From the NCBI GenBank assembly GCA_047967505.1, contig CM106538.1: a stretch of 64,000 bases of DNA; one strand, written 5' to 3'. Under the pieces are notes generated by a model that was not told the origin of the DNA, searched no databases, and was given only the letters and a program-made list of their open reading frames with translations. This document shows, in pieces, positions 23,936 through 36,506 of the stretch; position 1 is the stretch's first letter, and each line of letters opens with the position of its first letter. The DNA is from Dipteris shenzhenensis (taxonomy: Eukaryota > Polypodiophyta > Polypodiopsida > Gleicheniales). The position numbers were made by a program, and so were the translations under genes.

Positions 23936-24500
23936 GGGGGATGGAGAGAGTGTGCAAGAGAAAGAGTGAGGGTGCGAGAGATAGGGTGGAAATCTCAGGG
24001 GCAAGTGGGAGGTGGTGTGGGAGTGGAGAGCTCTTTAAACAATGAAATAAAAATGAGGGTGCATTCTCTTATATAGGGACAAAATCCCTAATTTTTAAAA
24101 AATACTTGTTTCAATAAAAACCCTTAAAAATTTAAAATTAGTGCAACCTTGAGCTAAATACTTATAATTAACATCCCATAACACAAAATTTCTCATTTAT
24201 ACTGCAACTCATGTCCATTATACATTGCAAATCACAAAACTAAAATTACAAATAAATTCTGAAAGTTATGCATGGGCATCCACATTGGAAGAGTCTACAC
24301 CATCATTTTCATCTGTCTCCACCCATATGCACCCTTGTCTATGATGGGTTGCACACCAACTTGCATGATTCTATCTTGCATTTGATGAGTTGTATATTCT
24401 TCTTCGATGTTCTACCTTAACATCTTGCATTTTATGGGACACTAAGGACTGTTTGAATGCTAGTGTTGCAGTTGCTCTTATTTCGATACACCTGTACCAC
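23936..24500. other. Intergenic stretch
   Basis: Purine-rich (GAGAGAAAGAGTGAGG) next to the histone relic, where its 5' untranslated region would be, then AT-rich sequence. No gene was recognised. Confidence 0.45.
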
Positions 24501-26943
24501 CATTGAACCAATTGAACCATTGGGCTTGACTTAGTTCTACCACCCTGTGTTGGGTCGCTCTATTATATGCACAACGTGCTTGCCAATGTGATCTTTCCAT
24601 GCCCTAAGTGGACCACTCTCCGATGCTTCCATAATTCCATGCCATGTATGGTGCATGAGCATATAATATGTGCTGCCAAATAGAAAAACAAATCAATAAA
24701 TATAGGACCATTCAATATGCACATCTCAATGTCCAAGTTAGACACTACCATGTACTATGTGAAATGATTCTTTCCCCAAGCTATCTCCATATTCTGGCTA
24801 AAGTCATTCACAACATTGATGAAACACTATGCATCATCTTCTTTGAATCTTTTCTTTTGTAGTAAAGGTACCAAGCTATCAAGAGCTAACCACACTCGCA
24901 CCTTTTCCAGTCTTTTTTATCCCTTACCCCCTCATTCACAACAGGCATTGTGTAACTTTTTCCATACATCAAACTCATTAGCACGTTTGAGCTTGTCATT
25001 CTTCTTCTTTGTAGAAAGGAATTTTAAAGCCTTGACACCACCAAAGCTTGGCTTACAAGGAATATTGCTTGTTATTCCAGATCTTTTCTCATCTTTTGTA
25101 ATCTTTACTTGCCCAGAGTGTAGTCCCATATCTGAAAGAACCTCTTCAATTCTTGCAATCATCCTCTCACTCTCTTGTTGGGGCTTCAAGTTATATGCAT
25201 CAATGATGTATATATGCACCTCAGATGCACCAACTTTTCAATTATTCTCACAATAGCATGAAGTGCACAAATGTGTACTTGCTCAAGAGGAATTTCAAGA
25301 ATCGGGCTCCATGATGGATCTTTCCCTAGAGCATCCCTATCTGGTGCCTTAGTTTGATCTATCTCTACAAGTTCAAAGGCCCATTGCTTTTGATTCTTTT
25401 TACCACCCTTTGCAAGTACTCTTGTTTGCATGCATAGTGGACAAGGATGGCTTGTATTTACTCCATGTGCCACATTAAACGTACATTTAATAGTCTTGAG
25501 GTCAGTAGGATGCCATTCTACACAGTAGGATCCATAGCCCTCAACTTCAAGTAGCTCACCATTGTTATGACCTTTGATCACACGGGATATCGGTTTGGTC
25601 AAAAAACCACTTCAAAATTGAATGTGACTCTTTCGGCAGCTGCAAAAAAAACTCACATGTTATTTCAAAATCTTCTAAGTCTTATTGCATTATTGCATTA
25701 AAATACAAATTTCCATCATACCTCAAAGGTAGCCAACCACCAAATCTTCTATTCTGATTGCACATCTGATTGCACACTAAACTGTCTTGCATCATCAAGC
25801 TCAACTTCAAGGTCCAGTATTCTATTCATCATTGTCAAACTAACTCTTTCCAATTTTTAACCTTTGACCACCTTACCTTCATCAAGCTTTAGTACAATCT
25901 TCAGAGTACCATTGCATTCTTTCATAGGCATATCATAAAACTTCACCATGGCTTGCAGAACTCTTCGAACATCCATCACAAAGTTATTATTGACTGTCAA
26001 TTCCAATTCTTTAGTCTTTCCAGCCTTTGTTTTCAAAGTTAGTGAACTACATACATGCTGGGGCTCATCGACTAAATCAAGTATGCCCAAATTGAGTGCA
26101 TGCCTAGCCTTATCAACATCAGTCGGTTTAGGAAGCAGGGCTTTAACTTTTGCTCCCACAGAAAGACATGTTGTTTTTAAGCTCTTAAATATGAGCCGAT
26201 ATGCCCTTGTACTTATCCCTACAGTATCACAAACTCCTTGTGCACTAGTTGCATTGAAATGCTCCACAACTTTGTTCATTAGCTCAGATGTTATCTCTGG
26301 TTTTAGACTTTTGAATTTTGGATGTTGTATAACAGACTCCAACATTTTTTTTGTAAACACTTCACCCATAGCACCATAGTGTTCATCATAAATAGACATG
26401 AGTTTTGAAACACTCCTACAAGCTCTCACTCGATGCTTCCAATGACTACTTTTCTTGGATATTTCCTCCATTGGACGCAATTTCCTCTTATGTAGTCTTG
26501 GACCCATTGGACTATCCTTCATGAATGATAATGTTCTTTCTAACTTCTTGATCTCATCCTTCAGAGCTGTGTTTTGCATCTGTAAGTGAATTGCATTTAT
26601 AGTGCTCTCTCCCAATTGAGCATCTAATGTTTGAACCTTTACCTGTAATTCTTGATTTTTCTTCTCTATGCCATCATATGCAGACATTTGAACACTTGTA
26701 GCTTGCATAGATGATACCAAATGTTGATTCCAAGGTGATCCTTTTGTCTCTTTCATTAAGCAAAGATTGATATTGGCTATAAACGCTACTTGCTCCATGA
26801 CCAATCAACCTTCGACAATATCCTAACAAACCATTCTCACCCTTACATAGGAACTTTATTAAGCTGGTCAATCCATGGAATTGAGGAGTCTGACATGTTT
26901 GTGGATCTAGTGGATATATTTTCTCTTCTAACCACAAATCCAT
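24500..26943 (-). pseudogene. Unassigned multi-exon transposase-like gene
   Basis: The longest open part (26804-25857) has a coiled coil (about residues 45-95, KKNQELQVKVQTLDAQ onward), then a basic segment, then a helix-turn-helix-like stretch (GVCDTVGISTRAYRLIFKSL). After a probable intron, 25602-25186 contains a Cys-x2-Cys pair (HPCPLCMQTR) and IPLEQVHICALHAIVRIIEKL. 25219-24932 and a degraded part down to about 24560 follow. The arrangement (helix-turn-helix, then a Cys pair, then IPLxxVHxxxLH) recalls uncharacterised transposon proteins of plants and invertebrates; I cannot name the family. The reading frames change several times, partly from introns and partly from decay. No terminal repeats were found. 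Confidence 0.5.
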
Positions 26944-27150
26944 ATGTGCTTTTCCTTGATTTCAAAGAGCTACTAAATCACTTTCACTTGCTAAGGAGGA
27001 TTCATTCCTCTTTAAAAATGGTGCATTCTCTGCATCTATTTGAAAATGGGTATCCACCTTTTTTTAAATTCTAAGCAGCTTGCATGATTTCATGCACTTT
27101 CCACCTAATATAATATAACATTGACATCAATAAATAATATAGGGAAGTAG
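26944..27150. other. Spacer upstream of the inverted-repeat-bounded region
   Basis: Non-coding as far as I can see. It may include the first exon of the preceding minus-strand gene. Confidence 0.4.
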
Positions 27151-27170
27151 CAAGCTAAGGGTGTCCACTT
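27151..27170 (+). repeat. Left 20 bp terminal-like inverted repeat
   Basis: CAAGCTAAGGGTGTCCACTT, the exact reverse complement of 34663-34682. The pair encloses 7.5 kb. No clear target duplication is visible outside it (left TAG, right TAC). Confidence 0.75.
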
Positions 27171-27399
27171 TTTGTTCACTCCCCAATCCTTAGGAGGTGG
27201 AAAAACAAGCTTTTTAGCACACAAAAATGCAAATCTCACCTACTTCCCTATGGATCTAGTCTTTGAAGTCTTCTAACACAACATCACACTTGCTATTGTG
27301 CACACAATCGTATAGTCTGATCGAGAATTTGATGCACACACAAAAAATTTCTTTGTGTCACACGGCATGGTTTCAGGGTGGTCACACGTTTGTCACGAA

Positions 27400-28730
27400 C
27401 AAAGAGTGTCATATCCACGTGGAAGGTATAATGCGTACATTTTTAGAATCCCTACTAGCACGACTACGTATGAAAAATGGCACACGTACTAATGAAATAT
27501 GCACGTGGACTTCTCTATTGGGGATCAAACTTCACACGGCTCTTAGGCTCCCTAGACGTACATCCATGAAAGATTTGGTCTCCAACTGATTTGGTTTGTG
27601 CCACGTAGAAGGTATAATGCGTACATTTTTACAATCCCTACTAGCACGACTAAACCCTAAACCCTAAACCCTGAACCCTAAATCCTAAACCCTGTTGGGG
27701 ATGAAACTTCACACGGCTCTTAGGCTACCCTAGATGTACATCCATGAAAGCTTTGGTCTCCAACTGATTTGGTTTGCGCCACGTAGAAGGTATAATGCGT
27801 ACATTTTTACAATCCCTACTAGCATGACTAAACCCTAAACCCTAAACCCTGAACCCTAAATCCTAAACCTTGTTGGGGATGAAACTTCACACGGCTCTTA
27901 GACTACCCTAGACGTACATCCACATAAGATTTGGTCTCCAACTGATTTGGTTTGCGCCATGTGGAAGGTATAATGCATACATTTTTACAATCCCTACTAG
28001 CACGACTAAACCCTAAACCCTAAACCCTGAACCCTAAACCCTGTTGGGGATGAAACTTCACACGGCTATCAGGCTACCCTAGATGTACATCCATGCAAGA
28101 TTTGGTCTCCAACTGATTTGGTTTGCACCACGTAGAAGGTATAATGCATACACTTTTACAATTCCTACTAGCACGACTAAACCCTAAACCCTAAACCCTT
28201 GAACCCTAAATCCTAAAACCTGTTGGGGATGAAACTTCACATGGCTCTTAGGCTGCCCTAGACGTACATCCACGCAAGATTTGGTCTCCAAGTGATTTGG
28301 TTTGTACCACGTAGAAGGTATAATGCGTACAGTTTTACAATCCCTACTAGCACGACTAAACCCTAAACCTTAAACCCTGAACCCTAAATCCTAAACCCTG
28401 TTGGGGATGAAACTTCACATGGCTCTTAGGCTACCCTAGACATAATCCATGCAAGATTTGGTCTCCAACTGATTTGGTTTGCGCCACGTAGAAGGTATAA
28501 TGCGTACATTTTTACAATTCCTACTAGCATGACTAAACCCTAAACCCTAAACCCTGAACCCTAAATCCTAAACCCTGTTGGGGATGAAACTTCACACGGC
28601 TCTTAGGCTACCCTAGACGTACATCCATGCCAGATTTGGTCTCCAACTAATTTGGTATGCACCACGTGGAAGGTATAATGCATACATTTTTGCAATGCTT
28701 AATCTTTACAATTATGACACACGGCATTAT
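27400..28730 (+). repeat. 178 bp tandem array with embedded telomere-like motifs
   Basis: Seven units. TGTTGGGGATGAAACTTCAC starts at 27693, 27871, 28042, 28221, 28399 and 28577 (spacing 171-179 bp), with a variant unit before it. Each of the later units carries 30-45 bp of AAACCCTAAACCCTGAACCC, the plant telomere word, joined to GGTATAATGCGTACATTTTT and ACACGGCTCTTAGGCTACCC. The first unit lacks the telomere words and has CGTATGAAAAATGGCACACG instead. Non-coding. Confidence 0.93.
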
Positions 28731-29227
28731 TTTTAAAATACATTATGTATTAGATGTGTGAATTGAGATATCTAAAATTCAAAATCATACTCTTAATTTT
28801 AAATATGCACATGGGGATGAAACTTCGCACGGCTCTTAGGTTTAGTGTAATAATTGCAAGCATTGATATATACGAAATTCAATATGATATTCAAAATGAT
28901 AAAGTTTATACTCGAACACTTTTTCAATGCTTAATGTTTACAATTACTTCACATGGCATTCTTTTTTAAATACCTTATGTATTAGATGTGTGAATTGAGA
29001 TATTCGAAATTCAAAATCATACTCCTAATTTTAAATGTTTATGTTAGATTTGAGCAAACTATAAACTGAGATAAACAAAGTGTGAAGAACATCATGAAAG
29101 TACGAAAATGCTCATACATCATAAAAGTAAGAACAATATCATGAAAGTACTAAAATGAATCTGTACATCATCATCATCATCGTGCAGAAGTGCATTCCTA
29201 AACAAGAAATGTGTGAAGCCTAAACAA
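28731..29227. other. Spacer between tandem array and RING gene
   Basis: AT-rich. It shares words with the spacer of the inverted copy (59100-59290), such as TTGAGATATxTxAAATTC and CACATGGCATTxTTTTTAAA. Short CAT/ATC repeats lie at 29160-29185. Confidence 0.6.
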
Positions 29228-31192
29228 TCATCCTGAATCAGAATCTGATAACTCCACATATGATCCTCTAGTCATCCTCTAGTCATCCTCTGTGGCTCCT
29301 GTATGACCTGCTACCCAACCGTCTGCTATGTGCCCTCAGGCAAAGCCGGATCAGATGGGCCAGCCTCATCACCTGCATGAGATGGGCCAGCCTCATCCTG
29401 ATGAAGAGGAGGGCATGCTGCATGAGCCACCGCTGCCATCTCTGCCTCCCTCGCCTCCTCTATGTATGCGCATCTCAGCTCCCATAGTCATGCATCTGTG
29501 AATACTCGTGCCTCAAATCTAGCACGAGTAATCGTCTCTACATGTAGAAGACACTGGTCTTGAAGCTGCTACTCCACCCACTGCTGCAATGGTGTCTGCA
29601 GCTCTGCCTCTCGCTCAATACGGCGTGCCTCCTCTGCTCATGCCTCGTCACCTAGCATGAAATCACCATATGAAAAGCGTCGTGGAATGCACGCTACAAC
29701 CACCGATGTATCAGCACCCTCCTGCATCAGCAACGCTCTCTGTGCCTCCTCCCCATAGTGCTCTGTCAAGACCACGTGGGCGAATGGATCAATGACCTGA
29801 CGATGACTAGGATATAGATCATCCATGCCTAGTCCTCTGTATGTGGTCACATCAATGTCAGCAAAGCATACAGGGCACACTGATCGTGCCACCATGTGGC
29901 GGGTCATGCAATGGAGATGTGCAATGTGGCTGCACCCTAGTCCAAACCACCCTACGGTGTCAAACTCCTCATGGGAAAGGACGCAAGTGGCAGTAGGAAG
30001 CCTGGCTATGACTGCTGCATCTATGGGTGTCCTAGTCGGCACATCTACAGGAGGAGCGGGGTATAGGGCCATGCTGGGGTCGATCCTATGGCGAGATGGA
30101 TCATGACTAATATGCCTCAACTGCAAAATATAGTGCTCCGCATGATGGTATGCTATGCATGTCCGAATCCTCTGCTCCTCCAAATCTGCCTCTAACAATC
30201 GTACACGAGACTCCATATCCTGATGCAATAGATGTGCCTGCAATGCAAACATGTCACGTACATGGTGAGAATTAACCAAAAAGCTTCAGTTCAAAACATG
30301 CTACAAAAAAATAAACTAACATAATCAAAATAACTAACCTCGTCCCTAGACTCGGCCAACAATGCCTCCAACTCTGCAATCCGTGCGTCTCGAGCCTCCA
30401 ACTCATGCTGAGGCAGTGTAGATATGGGAGGTGGTGTAGATGTGGGAGGCTCCATCGATGATCGATGTGGGGGAGGTGGAATCGAAAGTGATCTCGATAG
30501 GGCAGAGACCATGTGCTGCAAGGATGATGCCACTGGATGAACATCCCCCCTAATCCGTCCTCCAACAGCTCACAATGCCGGTGCAGGGATGGTGTGCAAC
30601 TCTGGTGCCTCGTGTCGACACCTACAGTCTGACGCTCCTGATGCCCCATCCTACCATGTCCCGCTCCTGATCCTGGATGGGTACTAAGGTAGTCTACCCG
30701 ATGACCAAGCATAAACTCAGCGTATAGTTGCATGGCAAATGACTTGGCTATCTGACGGTTGTGAGGCAATCGACCACCATTCGCAGCGAGATATCTCAGA
30801 TAAATGTGTACTGCGATGATGGGGTGCCTACAACGTAAAATATGCAAGGGGAGCCCTGATCATGGTTGCATCGCCTCAATGTGACCATCCCAAAACATAT
30901 CCTCTAAGGCCTGCTTGTGATGTGACTCACGCTCAAACAACTATCGAATGGCTCTCCAATCCAAGCCATCACCAGTGATCTCTACCTCAGCTTGTGCCTG
31001 AAAGCTATCCACAACGTCCTCAACTGTGTCCAATCGACCCAGAGCCTCAATAACTGAATCTAGACTCGCAACCAAGTGAGGGGGTGCCCTAGCATCCTGC
31101 AGTGCCCTCATCTTAGCTCTCAAAATCTCTATCTGCATACGAATAGTGGTGCTAGAACCTGTGCGCTGGCTAGCGCATGCAAAAAAAAACAC
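29228..31192 (-). pseudogene. RING-H2/coiled-coil protein gene, copy 1
   Basis: Minus-strand gene with at least one clear intron (30338-30238, GT-AG, acceptor TTTGCATTGCAG). Order: N-terminal helical segment (31192-30941), conserved segment with NGGRLPHNRQIAKSFAMQLY (30847-30700), Pro/Ser-rich part, coiled coil (ELEARDARIAELEALLAES, then VRLLEADLEEQRIR after the intron), RING-like domain at about 29990-29870, acidic C terminus. RING residues: Cys, then CSHIAHLHC and CPVC. The second Cys of the first pair is Ser here (CVLSH) but Cys in copy 2 (CILCH), so the ancestor had a complete C3H2C3 RING-H2, usually an E3 ubiquitin ligase module. Stops such as TAG and TGA at former CAG and CGA codons (30951-30949; after GDEA at 29640-29638) show decay. 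It lies inside the 20 bp inverted repeats. The host protein family is not recognised. Confidence 0.72.
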
Positions 31193-32100
31193 ATGGAAAT
31201 TAATATTCTATTTGGGTAATGAAAATAATATTCTATTCAATATGACTTATAATCTATTTACGTAATGAAAACTATTTGTACGTACTCCTTGATGAGGTAG
31301 GATGTCATTGGGATCATCCTATGCACCTACCGGTAGATGGGCCAAATGTGTGGCTCAATATTATGTTTATCAAACTCAATATTATTAAAAATTCTTAATT
31401 TTGATTAAAATTTTTTCAAACTCTAGTTGTTGCATTTTTAAACTTAGATGTCTCAAATATTTTTTCCTTATATGTTTCCCTTTTTTACTTTTTATCCAAT
31501 ATGAAACTTTTCCACATGTGGTGTAAGGACCACATTGTCCACTTATGGCCCCTATACTAAGGACAGATAGTGGAGAGGTTTGGTTAATAAGACCTTCTTT
31601 GAATGCTTTACTACCTTGGGTTTGCAATAGATATGGAGGAAATAGAAGGATACCTAATACATTACTTTGAATGATACACAAGCAAGGCGTATCTAGTATT
31701 TCTTGGACTACACATTAAAAAAGAGAGCGGGTTGACACTACAGACCTTTTAAAGCGAGAACTTTGAGAAAATAATTAGGCCTTTTCAATATTATCTATTT
31801 TGGTTGGTCAATCCACCTCAACTAGTGGCCATTCCTATAGATCATCACTTGGTTCCCATGCCTGGGGAGAGAGGAGACTTTTGGACAATCATTTACGTAT
31901 GTGTTTTCGACGTGCTGGTGCATTTAGAAGATCCAATTAGCCATACACTTATGCATCTAACCACTCTAGTGTTGGGGTCTTTGCCCATGTGGTGTGGTGT
32001 TTTAGGGATAATGCCCATGTGGTGTTTTATACAGTCTACTTACTCTACCTAAATTATGAAACAACTCTTAACCAACTATATAATCTATAATATTCCACAT
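31193..32100. other. Spacer upstream of the RING gene
   Basis: Probably includes an intron and a possible upstream exon of the RING gene (about 31340-31285, reading MIPMTSYLIKEY on the minus strand). The remainder is non-coding. Confidence 0.4.
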
Positions 32101-33870
32101 AAATATTGATAAACACACACTGCTACCTTAAACTCTTATTTTCTTTTTTTTTAAAGATGATTTTGAAGACTAAAATTTAAACGTTTTTTTATTTAAATAA
32201 AAATAGCACCAATTTCAAAAATAACATAAAACCTACTTTAATCTCTCTTTTTTTAAATAGATGAATTTAGAAAACAAAATATATACATTTTCACATTTTA
32301 AATAAAAAATTACATAATTAAAAAAAAATATTTGAAAAAACTTTAAAATGCATTTGAAATTTTCAAATATTTTATAATTAGATTACATATTCCTATAAAC
32401 TAAAATAATATAAACGCTACTTTAAACTCTTATTTTCTTGTTCTTAATATATGATTTCTAAAAACAAAATTTAAACGTTATATCAAAAATCAAAACTTCA
32501 GTAATTTGTAAACTTCAGTTATAAATTTTTTTTAATAGATTATTTTAAAAAACAAATTATATACTTTTTGACATTTAAATAAAAACTTCACTAACTTAAA
32601 CTCTTATTTTCTTTTTTTTTTTAAGATCATTTAAAAAAATAAAATTTAAACGTTTTTTTATTCAAATATAAATAACACTAATTAAAAAAATATCTTTAAT
32701 CTCTTTTTTTTTAAAGATGATTTCAAAAAACAAAATATATACATTTTTACATTTTAAATAAAAAATTACGTAATTCTAAAAATAATTTAAAAAAACTTTA
32801 AAATGCATTTCAAATTTAGAAATATTTTATAATTATTCCTATAAACTAAAATTTAAACATTTCTTTATTTAAATAAAAATAGCACTAATTTAAAAAATAA
32901 CTTTAATCTCTTTCTTTTAAAAGATGATTTTAACAATAAGATATTTACATTTTCACATTTTAAATAAAAAATTACGTAATTCCAAAAATAATTTAAAAAA
33001 CCTTTAAAATGCATTTCAAATTTAAAAATATTTTATAATTATTCCTATAAACTAAGATTTAAACGTTTTTTTATTTAAATAAAAATAGCTCTAATTTAAA
33101 AAATAACTTTAATCTCTTTTTTTCCAAAGATGATTTAAAAAAACCAAATTTTTACATTTTCACATTTTAAATAAAAAATGTCGTAATTCAAAAAAAAAAT
33201 TTTAAAAAGCATTTGAAATTTAGAAATATTTTATAATTATTCCTATGAACTAAAATTTAAACGTTTTTTTATTTAAATAAAAATAGCTCTAATTTAAAAA
33301 ATAACTTTAATCTCTTTTTTTTCAAAGATTATTTTAAAAAATAGAATTTTTACATTTTCACATTTTGAATAAAAAATGTCGTAATTCAAAAATTTTTTAA
33401 AAACTTTAAAATGCATTTCAAATTTAGAAATATTTTATAATTATTCCTGTGAACTAAAATTTAAACGTTTTTTTATTTAAATAAAAATAGCTCTAATTTA
33501 AAAAATACTTTAATCTCTTTTTTTTCAAAGATGATTTTAAAAAACAAAATTTTTATATTTTCACATTTCAAATAAAAAATGTCGTAATTCAAAAATTTTA
33601 AAAAAATTTTAAAATGCATTTGAAATTTAGAAATATTTTATAATTATTCCTATGAAACGTTTTTTAATTTAATAAAAATAGCTCTAATTTAAAAAATAAC
33701 TTTAATCTCTTTTTTTTCAAAGATGATTTCAAAAAACAAAATTTTTACATTTTCACATTTTAAATAAAAAATGTCGTAATTCAAAAATTTCAAAAAAACT
33801 TTAAAATGCATTTGAAATTTAGAAATTCTTTATAATTATTCCTATAAACTAAAATTTAAATAAATTTTAG
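32101..33870. repeat. AT-rich tandem array, about 200 bp period
   Basis: The word TAATTATTCCTATxAACTAA recurs near 32391, 32839, 33044, 33242, 33446, 33649 and 33841 (spacing 192-205 bp among the last six). Each unit contains ATTTAAACGTTTTTTTATTT, TAACTTTAATCTCTTTTTTT and TTTACATTTTCACATTTTAA. The left part is more diverged. No coding. Confidence 0.9.
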
Positions 33871-34069
33871 CAAAAAAAAAAGGCTACATAAAAAAAACCC
33901 TACCTGGACTCTCCCGCTCCGTCCATCTCCGTCGCTGTCCGTCGGTCGCTCTCCGTCACTGGCGCAATTCTGTCGACGTCCCACAAATCCGAAATCGGTC
34001 GATGAGGAGGAGCTCGATCGAGATATGAAGAATGAGGGGGGCCGCTCTCCTTTTATAAGAAAATTTAGG

Positions 34070-34600
34070 GTTTCCCTACCTCGATCGAGGTATTTCACAT
34101 GCAACATACATATCGCTCCATCATACCTCAATCGAGGTATAGACATGCCGCGATACCTCGATCGAGGTATTTTGACATGCCCATACATATCGGTACATCT
34201 ACCTCGATCGAGGTATAGACATGCCACGATACCTCGACCGAGGTATGTCAGCAGCAGCCGGATGCCACATGTCTCGATTGACGTATTCGACATGCGGCCA
34301 AGTCATCGGTCCAGCATACCTCGATCGAGGTATGTCAGCTGCCCTGTCGGATGCCACATACCTCGATCAACGTATAGCTAGACATGCCACACCACCTCGA
34401 TCGAGGTGTAGCTGGATTGCCACGATACCTCGAACGAGGTATATGTGGCATGTATAGGTGGCATGCCAGCAAACCTCAATTGAGGTATAGGCTCGGTCCA
34501 GTGAAAAAAGCCCAGCACCTCAATCGAGGTATTGGCTTGGCTCGGTTATCCTCGTGTGTGATTTTCATTGGAACTAATACCTCGATCAAGGTATTGTAGA
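34070..34600. repeat. Cluster of 13 CGATCG-centred palindromes
   Basis: TACCTCGATCGAGGTAT or close variants at about 34078, 34124, 34155, 34198, 34230, 34272, 34318, 34359, 34394, 34426, 34472, 34517 and 34579, separated by unrelated spacers at a pitch of about 31-62 bp. ACCTCGATCGAGGT is a perfect 14 bp palindrome. The open frames crossing it (RSRY/YLDRG repeats) only translate the palindrome. Confidence 0.92.
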
Positions 34601-34662
34601 CCGAAGCAAAACCTTTGTATTTTCACTCGAGCGTGTGTCACACTCACCCGAAAGTGGTCCGG

Positions 34663-34682
34663 AAGTGGACACCCTTAGCTTG
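34663..34682 (-). repeat. Right 20 bp terminal-like inverted repeat
   Basis: AAGTGGACACCCTTAGCTTG, pairing exactly with 27151-27170. Confidence 0.75.
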
Positions 34683-35720
34683 TACCACCCTATACAAGCA
34701 TGATATGTTTCAGAAAAGTATCAAACCAAGCAAAAATGAAAACCCCAATCGCATGCAAAATCTAACGATTGAAATCTACAAATTCAAAAAAACATTTACT
34801 TATCATCAAACACTATTAAAATATGTGAATGAACAATATCTCACAAGGATCTTTGAAGAAAAAATGTGATCAAACTTGTCCTCCTCAATGGTCCCTCTTG
34901 TAATCCAAGATGCTGAAATTGATGGATTTTTTTCCACTACTAATTACATGCTTCCAAACAACTCCAAATCTATTTCTAACCATCTTCTATAAAAAAAACT
35001 CAATATATAGTAAGAGTGCATCTTTTAAAACAAAAAAATATTTCTTCCTCTTTAAATCATGTATTAAAAGAAAACAACAAAATTACCAAAACAAACGACA
35101 AATTAACTGCTTCTTCAAAGTTACATCATAAAATCTCATTATTTTCATTGTCTTGCATTGTTCTAAAGGTTTTTTCACCTGAATGTCCATGCAAGTTGCT
35201 CTGATAGACCCTGATTTGAGTTGAAAACTAAAAACATTCTACAACTACATGAATGAATAGTACTTGATTCTTGGAGCAAGATTCTTTGAAAGAAAAATGT
35301 GATCAAACTTGTCCCTCCCACTGGTCCCAAATGTATTCTAGGATTGATGAAGTTGATGGTTCTTGCATCAAAACAAATTATATGCTCCCAAACATCTTGA
35401 AATCTATTTCAAGCAATATTCTATAGAAAACCATTGATAGTAAGAGTGAAAAAGACTCATTTCTCATGGAATTTCTTACAAAACAAACAAAAATTTCAAT
35501 GTTTTCAAACCATGGAATAAAACAAAACAACACAACTACACAAAATGAACTAGGAACTAACTATCTCTTCAAAGTTACATCATTAACAAACAAATCTTGT
35601 CATAATCACTTTGTTGCATTGTTCCAAAGATTCTCTCTCCTGAACCTCCATACAAGCTGTTTGGATGGACCCCAAACCTTCACAAATGGTTCAAAATCAT
35701 GCACCCTTAGAGATTGCAGC
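34683..35720. repeat. Diverged tandem duplication of about 450 bp
   Basis: Shared landmarks in order: AAAAATGTGATCAAACTTGT (34859, 35294), GGTCCC, TTGATGGxTTTTT, CTCCAAACAxCTxxAAATCT, AAAGTTACATCAT, TTGCATTGTTCxAAAG and CCTGAAxxTCCATxCAAG. No gene; the short open frames lack motifs. Confidence 0.65.
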
Positions 35721-36506
35721 AAGGAAAGTAACCAGTATTGAGAGATGGGCAAAAGAAAGATTGATTCTCATGCATCAGCAACTGCTATGCTTGAAATTCC
35801 ATCTTCTTTGACCCTTTCTAAAAAAATCTCGTCCTATAGCTCCTTCTAAGATCCAAACATCTTGCATCATTCATGGCTTGCTTAGAACATTGATTGCCTT
35901 GTCTTCCTAAATGAAATGATTTCAGATCATGGGAGAATCTCAGATGAGAGAGGAAGTGGCGAGATTTGAAGGAGAAGCACCCAAAATAGAGAAAGAAGAA
36001 GGTAAATTGAATCTCATTCAAAAATTCTTGAACGTTTTGAAAGAATGAGTGAAATGGGAGGGAAACACAGGTAGAGAAGAGAAGTGATGAGATTTTGGCA
36101 TGAGAGTCCATCCCATGAGAGGGAGAATAGAGAAACAAGCTTCCCACTCAAGAGCCAATAGGAAATTTGAAAAGAGGGTTGGAGCAAAGAAAAATTCGAA
36201 ATGGTGCTAAAAAATGAGGGGGAAGCAAGAGGAATGAGGGAGAATGAAAGGAGTGTGGTAGTTGGATGGGAGGATTTGGTTTCAGGTCAAATGGTTCAAG
36301 TTTGGTTGAGAAACTAGATTTCTTAGTTTGGTTATAGTTAAAAAACGTGATGGGAGAGTTGAGACAGCTCCACCTCATTGTTTGGGCCATTGAATAAAGA
36401 AATAAAGAAGTCAGGCCACTTCCAATATTCTATTGCCCTCCACCAGCCAATATTATATTGGGTTTTATTCACCTTATTCTTCCATGTCACTAGCCCAAGG
36501 GCTCCC
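35721..36506. other. Unassigned stretch next to CACTA transposase
   Basis: Short frames on both strands without motifs. It may be the 3' untranslated or subterminal part of the CACTA element. Confidence 0.35.

Noticed and set aside
27640-28600. Possible chromosome end
   Set aside because: Telomere words are short, interrupted and periodic within a 178 bp unit, with transposons on both sides.
33856-34457. Open frames with RSRY and YLDRG repeats
   Set aside because: Translations of the CGATCG palindrome cluster in several frames on both strands.
34070-34600. CRISPR-like repeat and spacer pattern
   Set aside because: Repeats are only 16-17 bp, palindromic and variable, in plant nuclear DNA with no cas genes.
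34934-34955. CACTACTAATTAC as the left end of the CACTA element
   Set aside because: It does not match the candidate right end and no target duplication was found.
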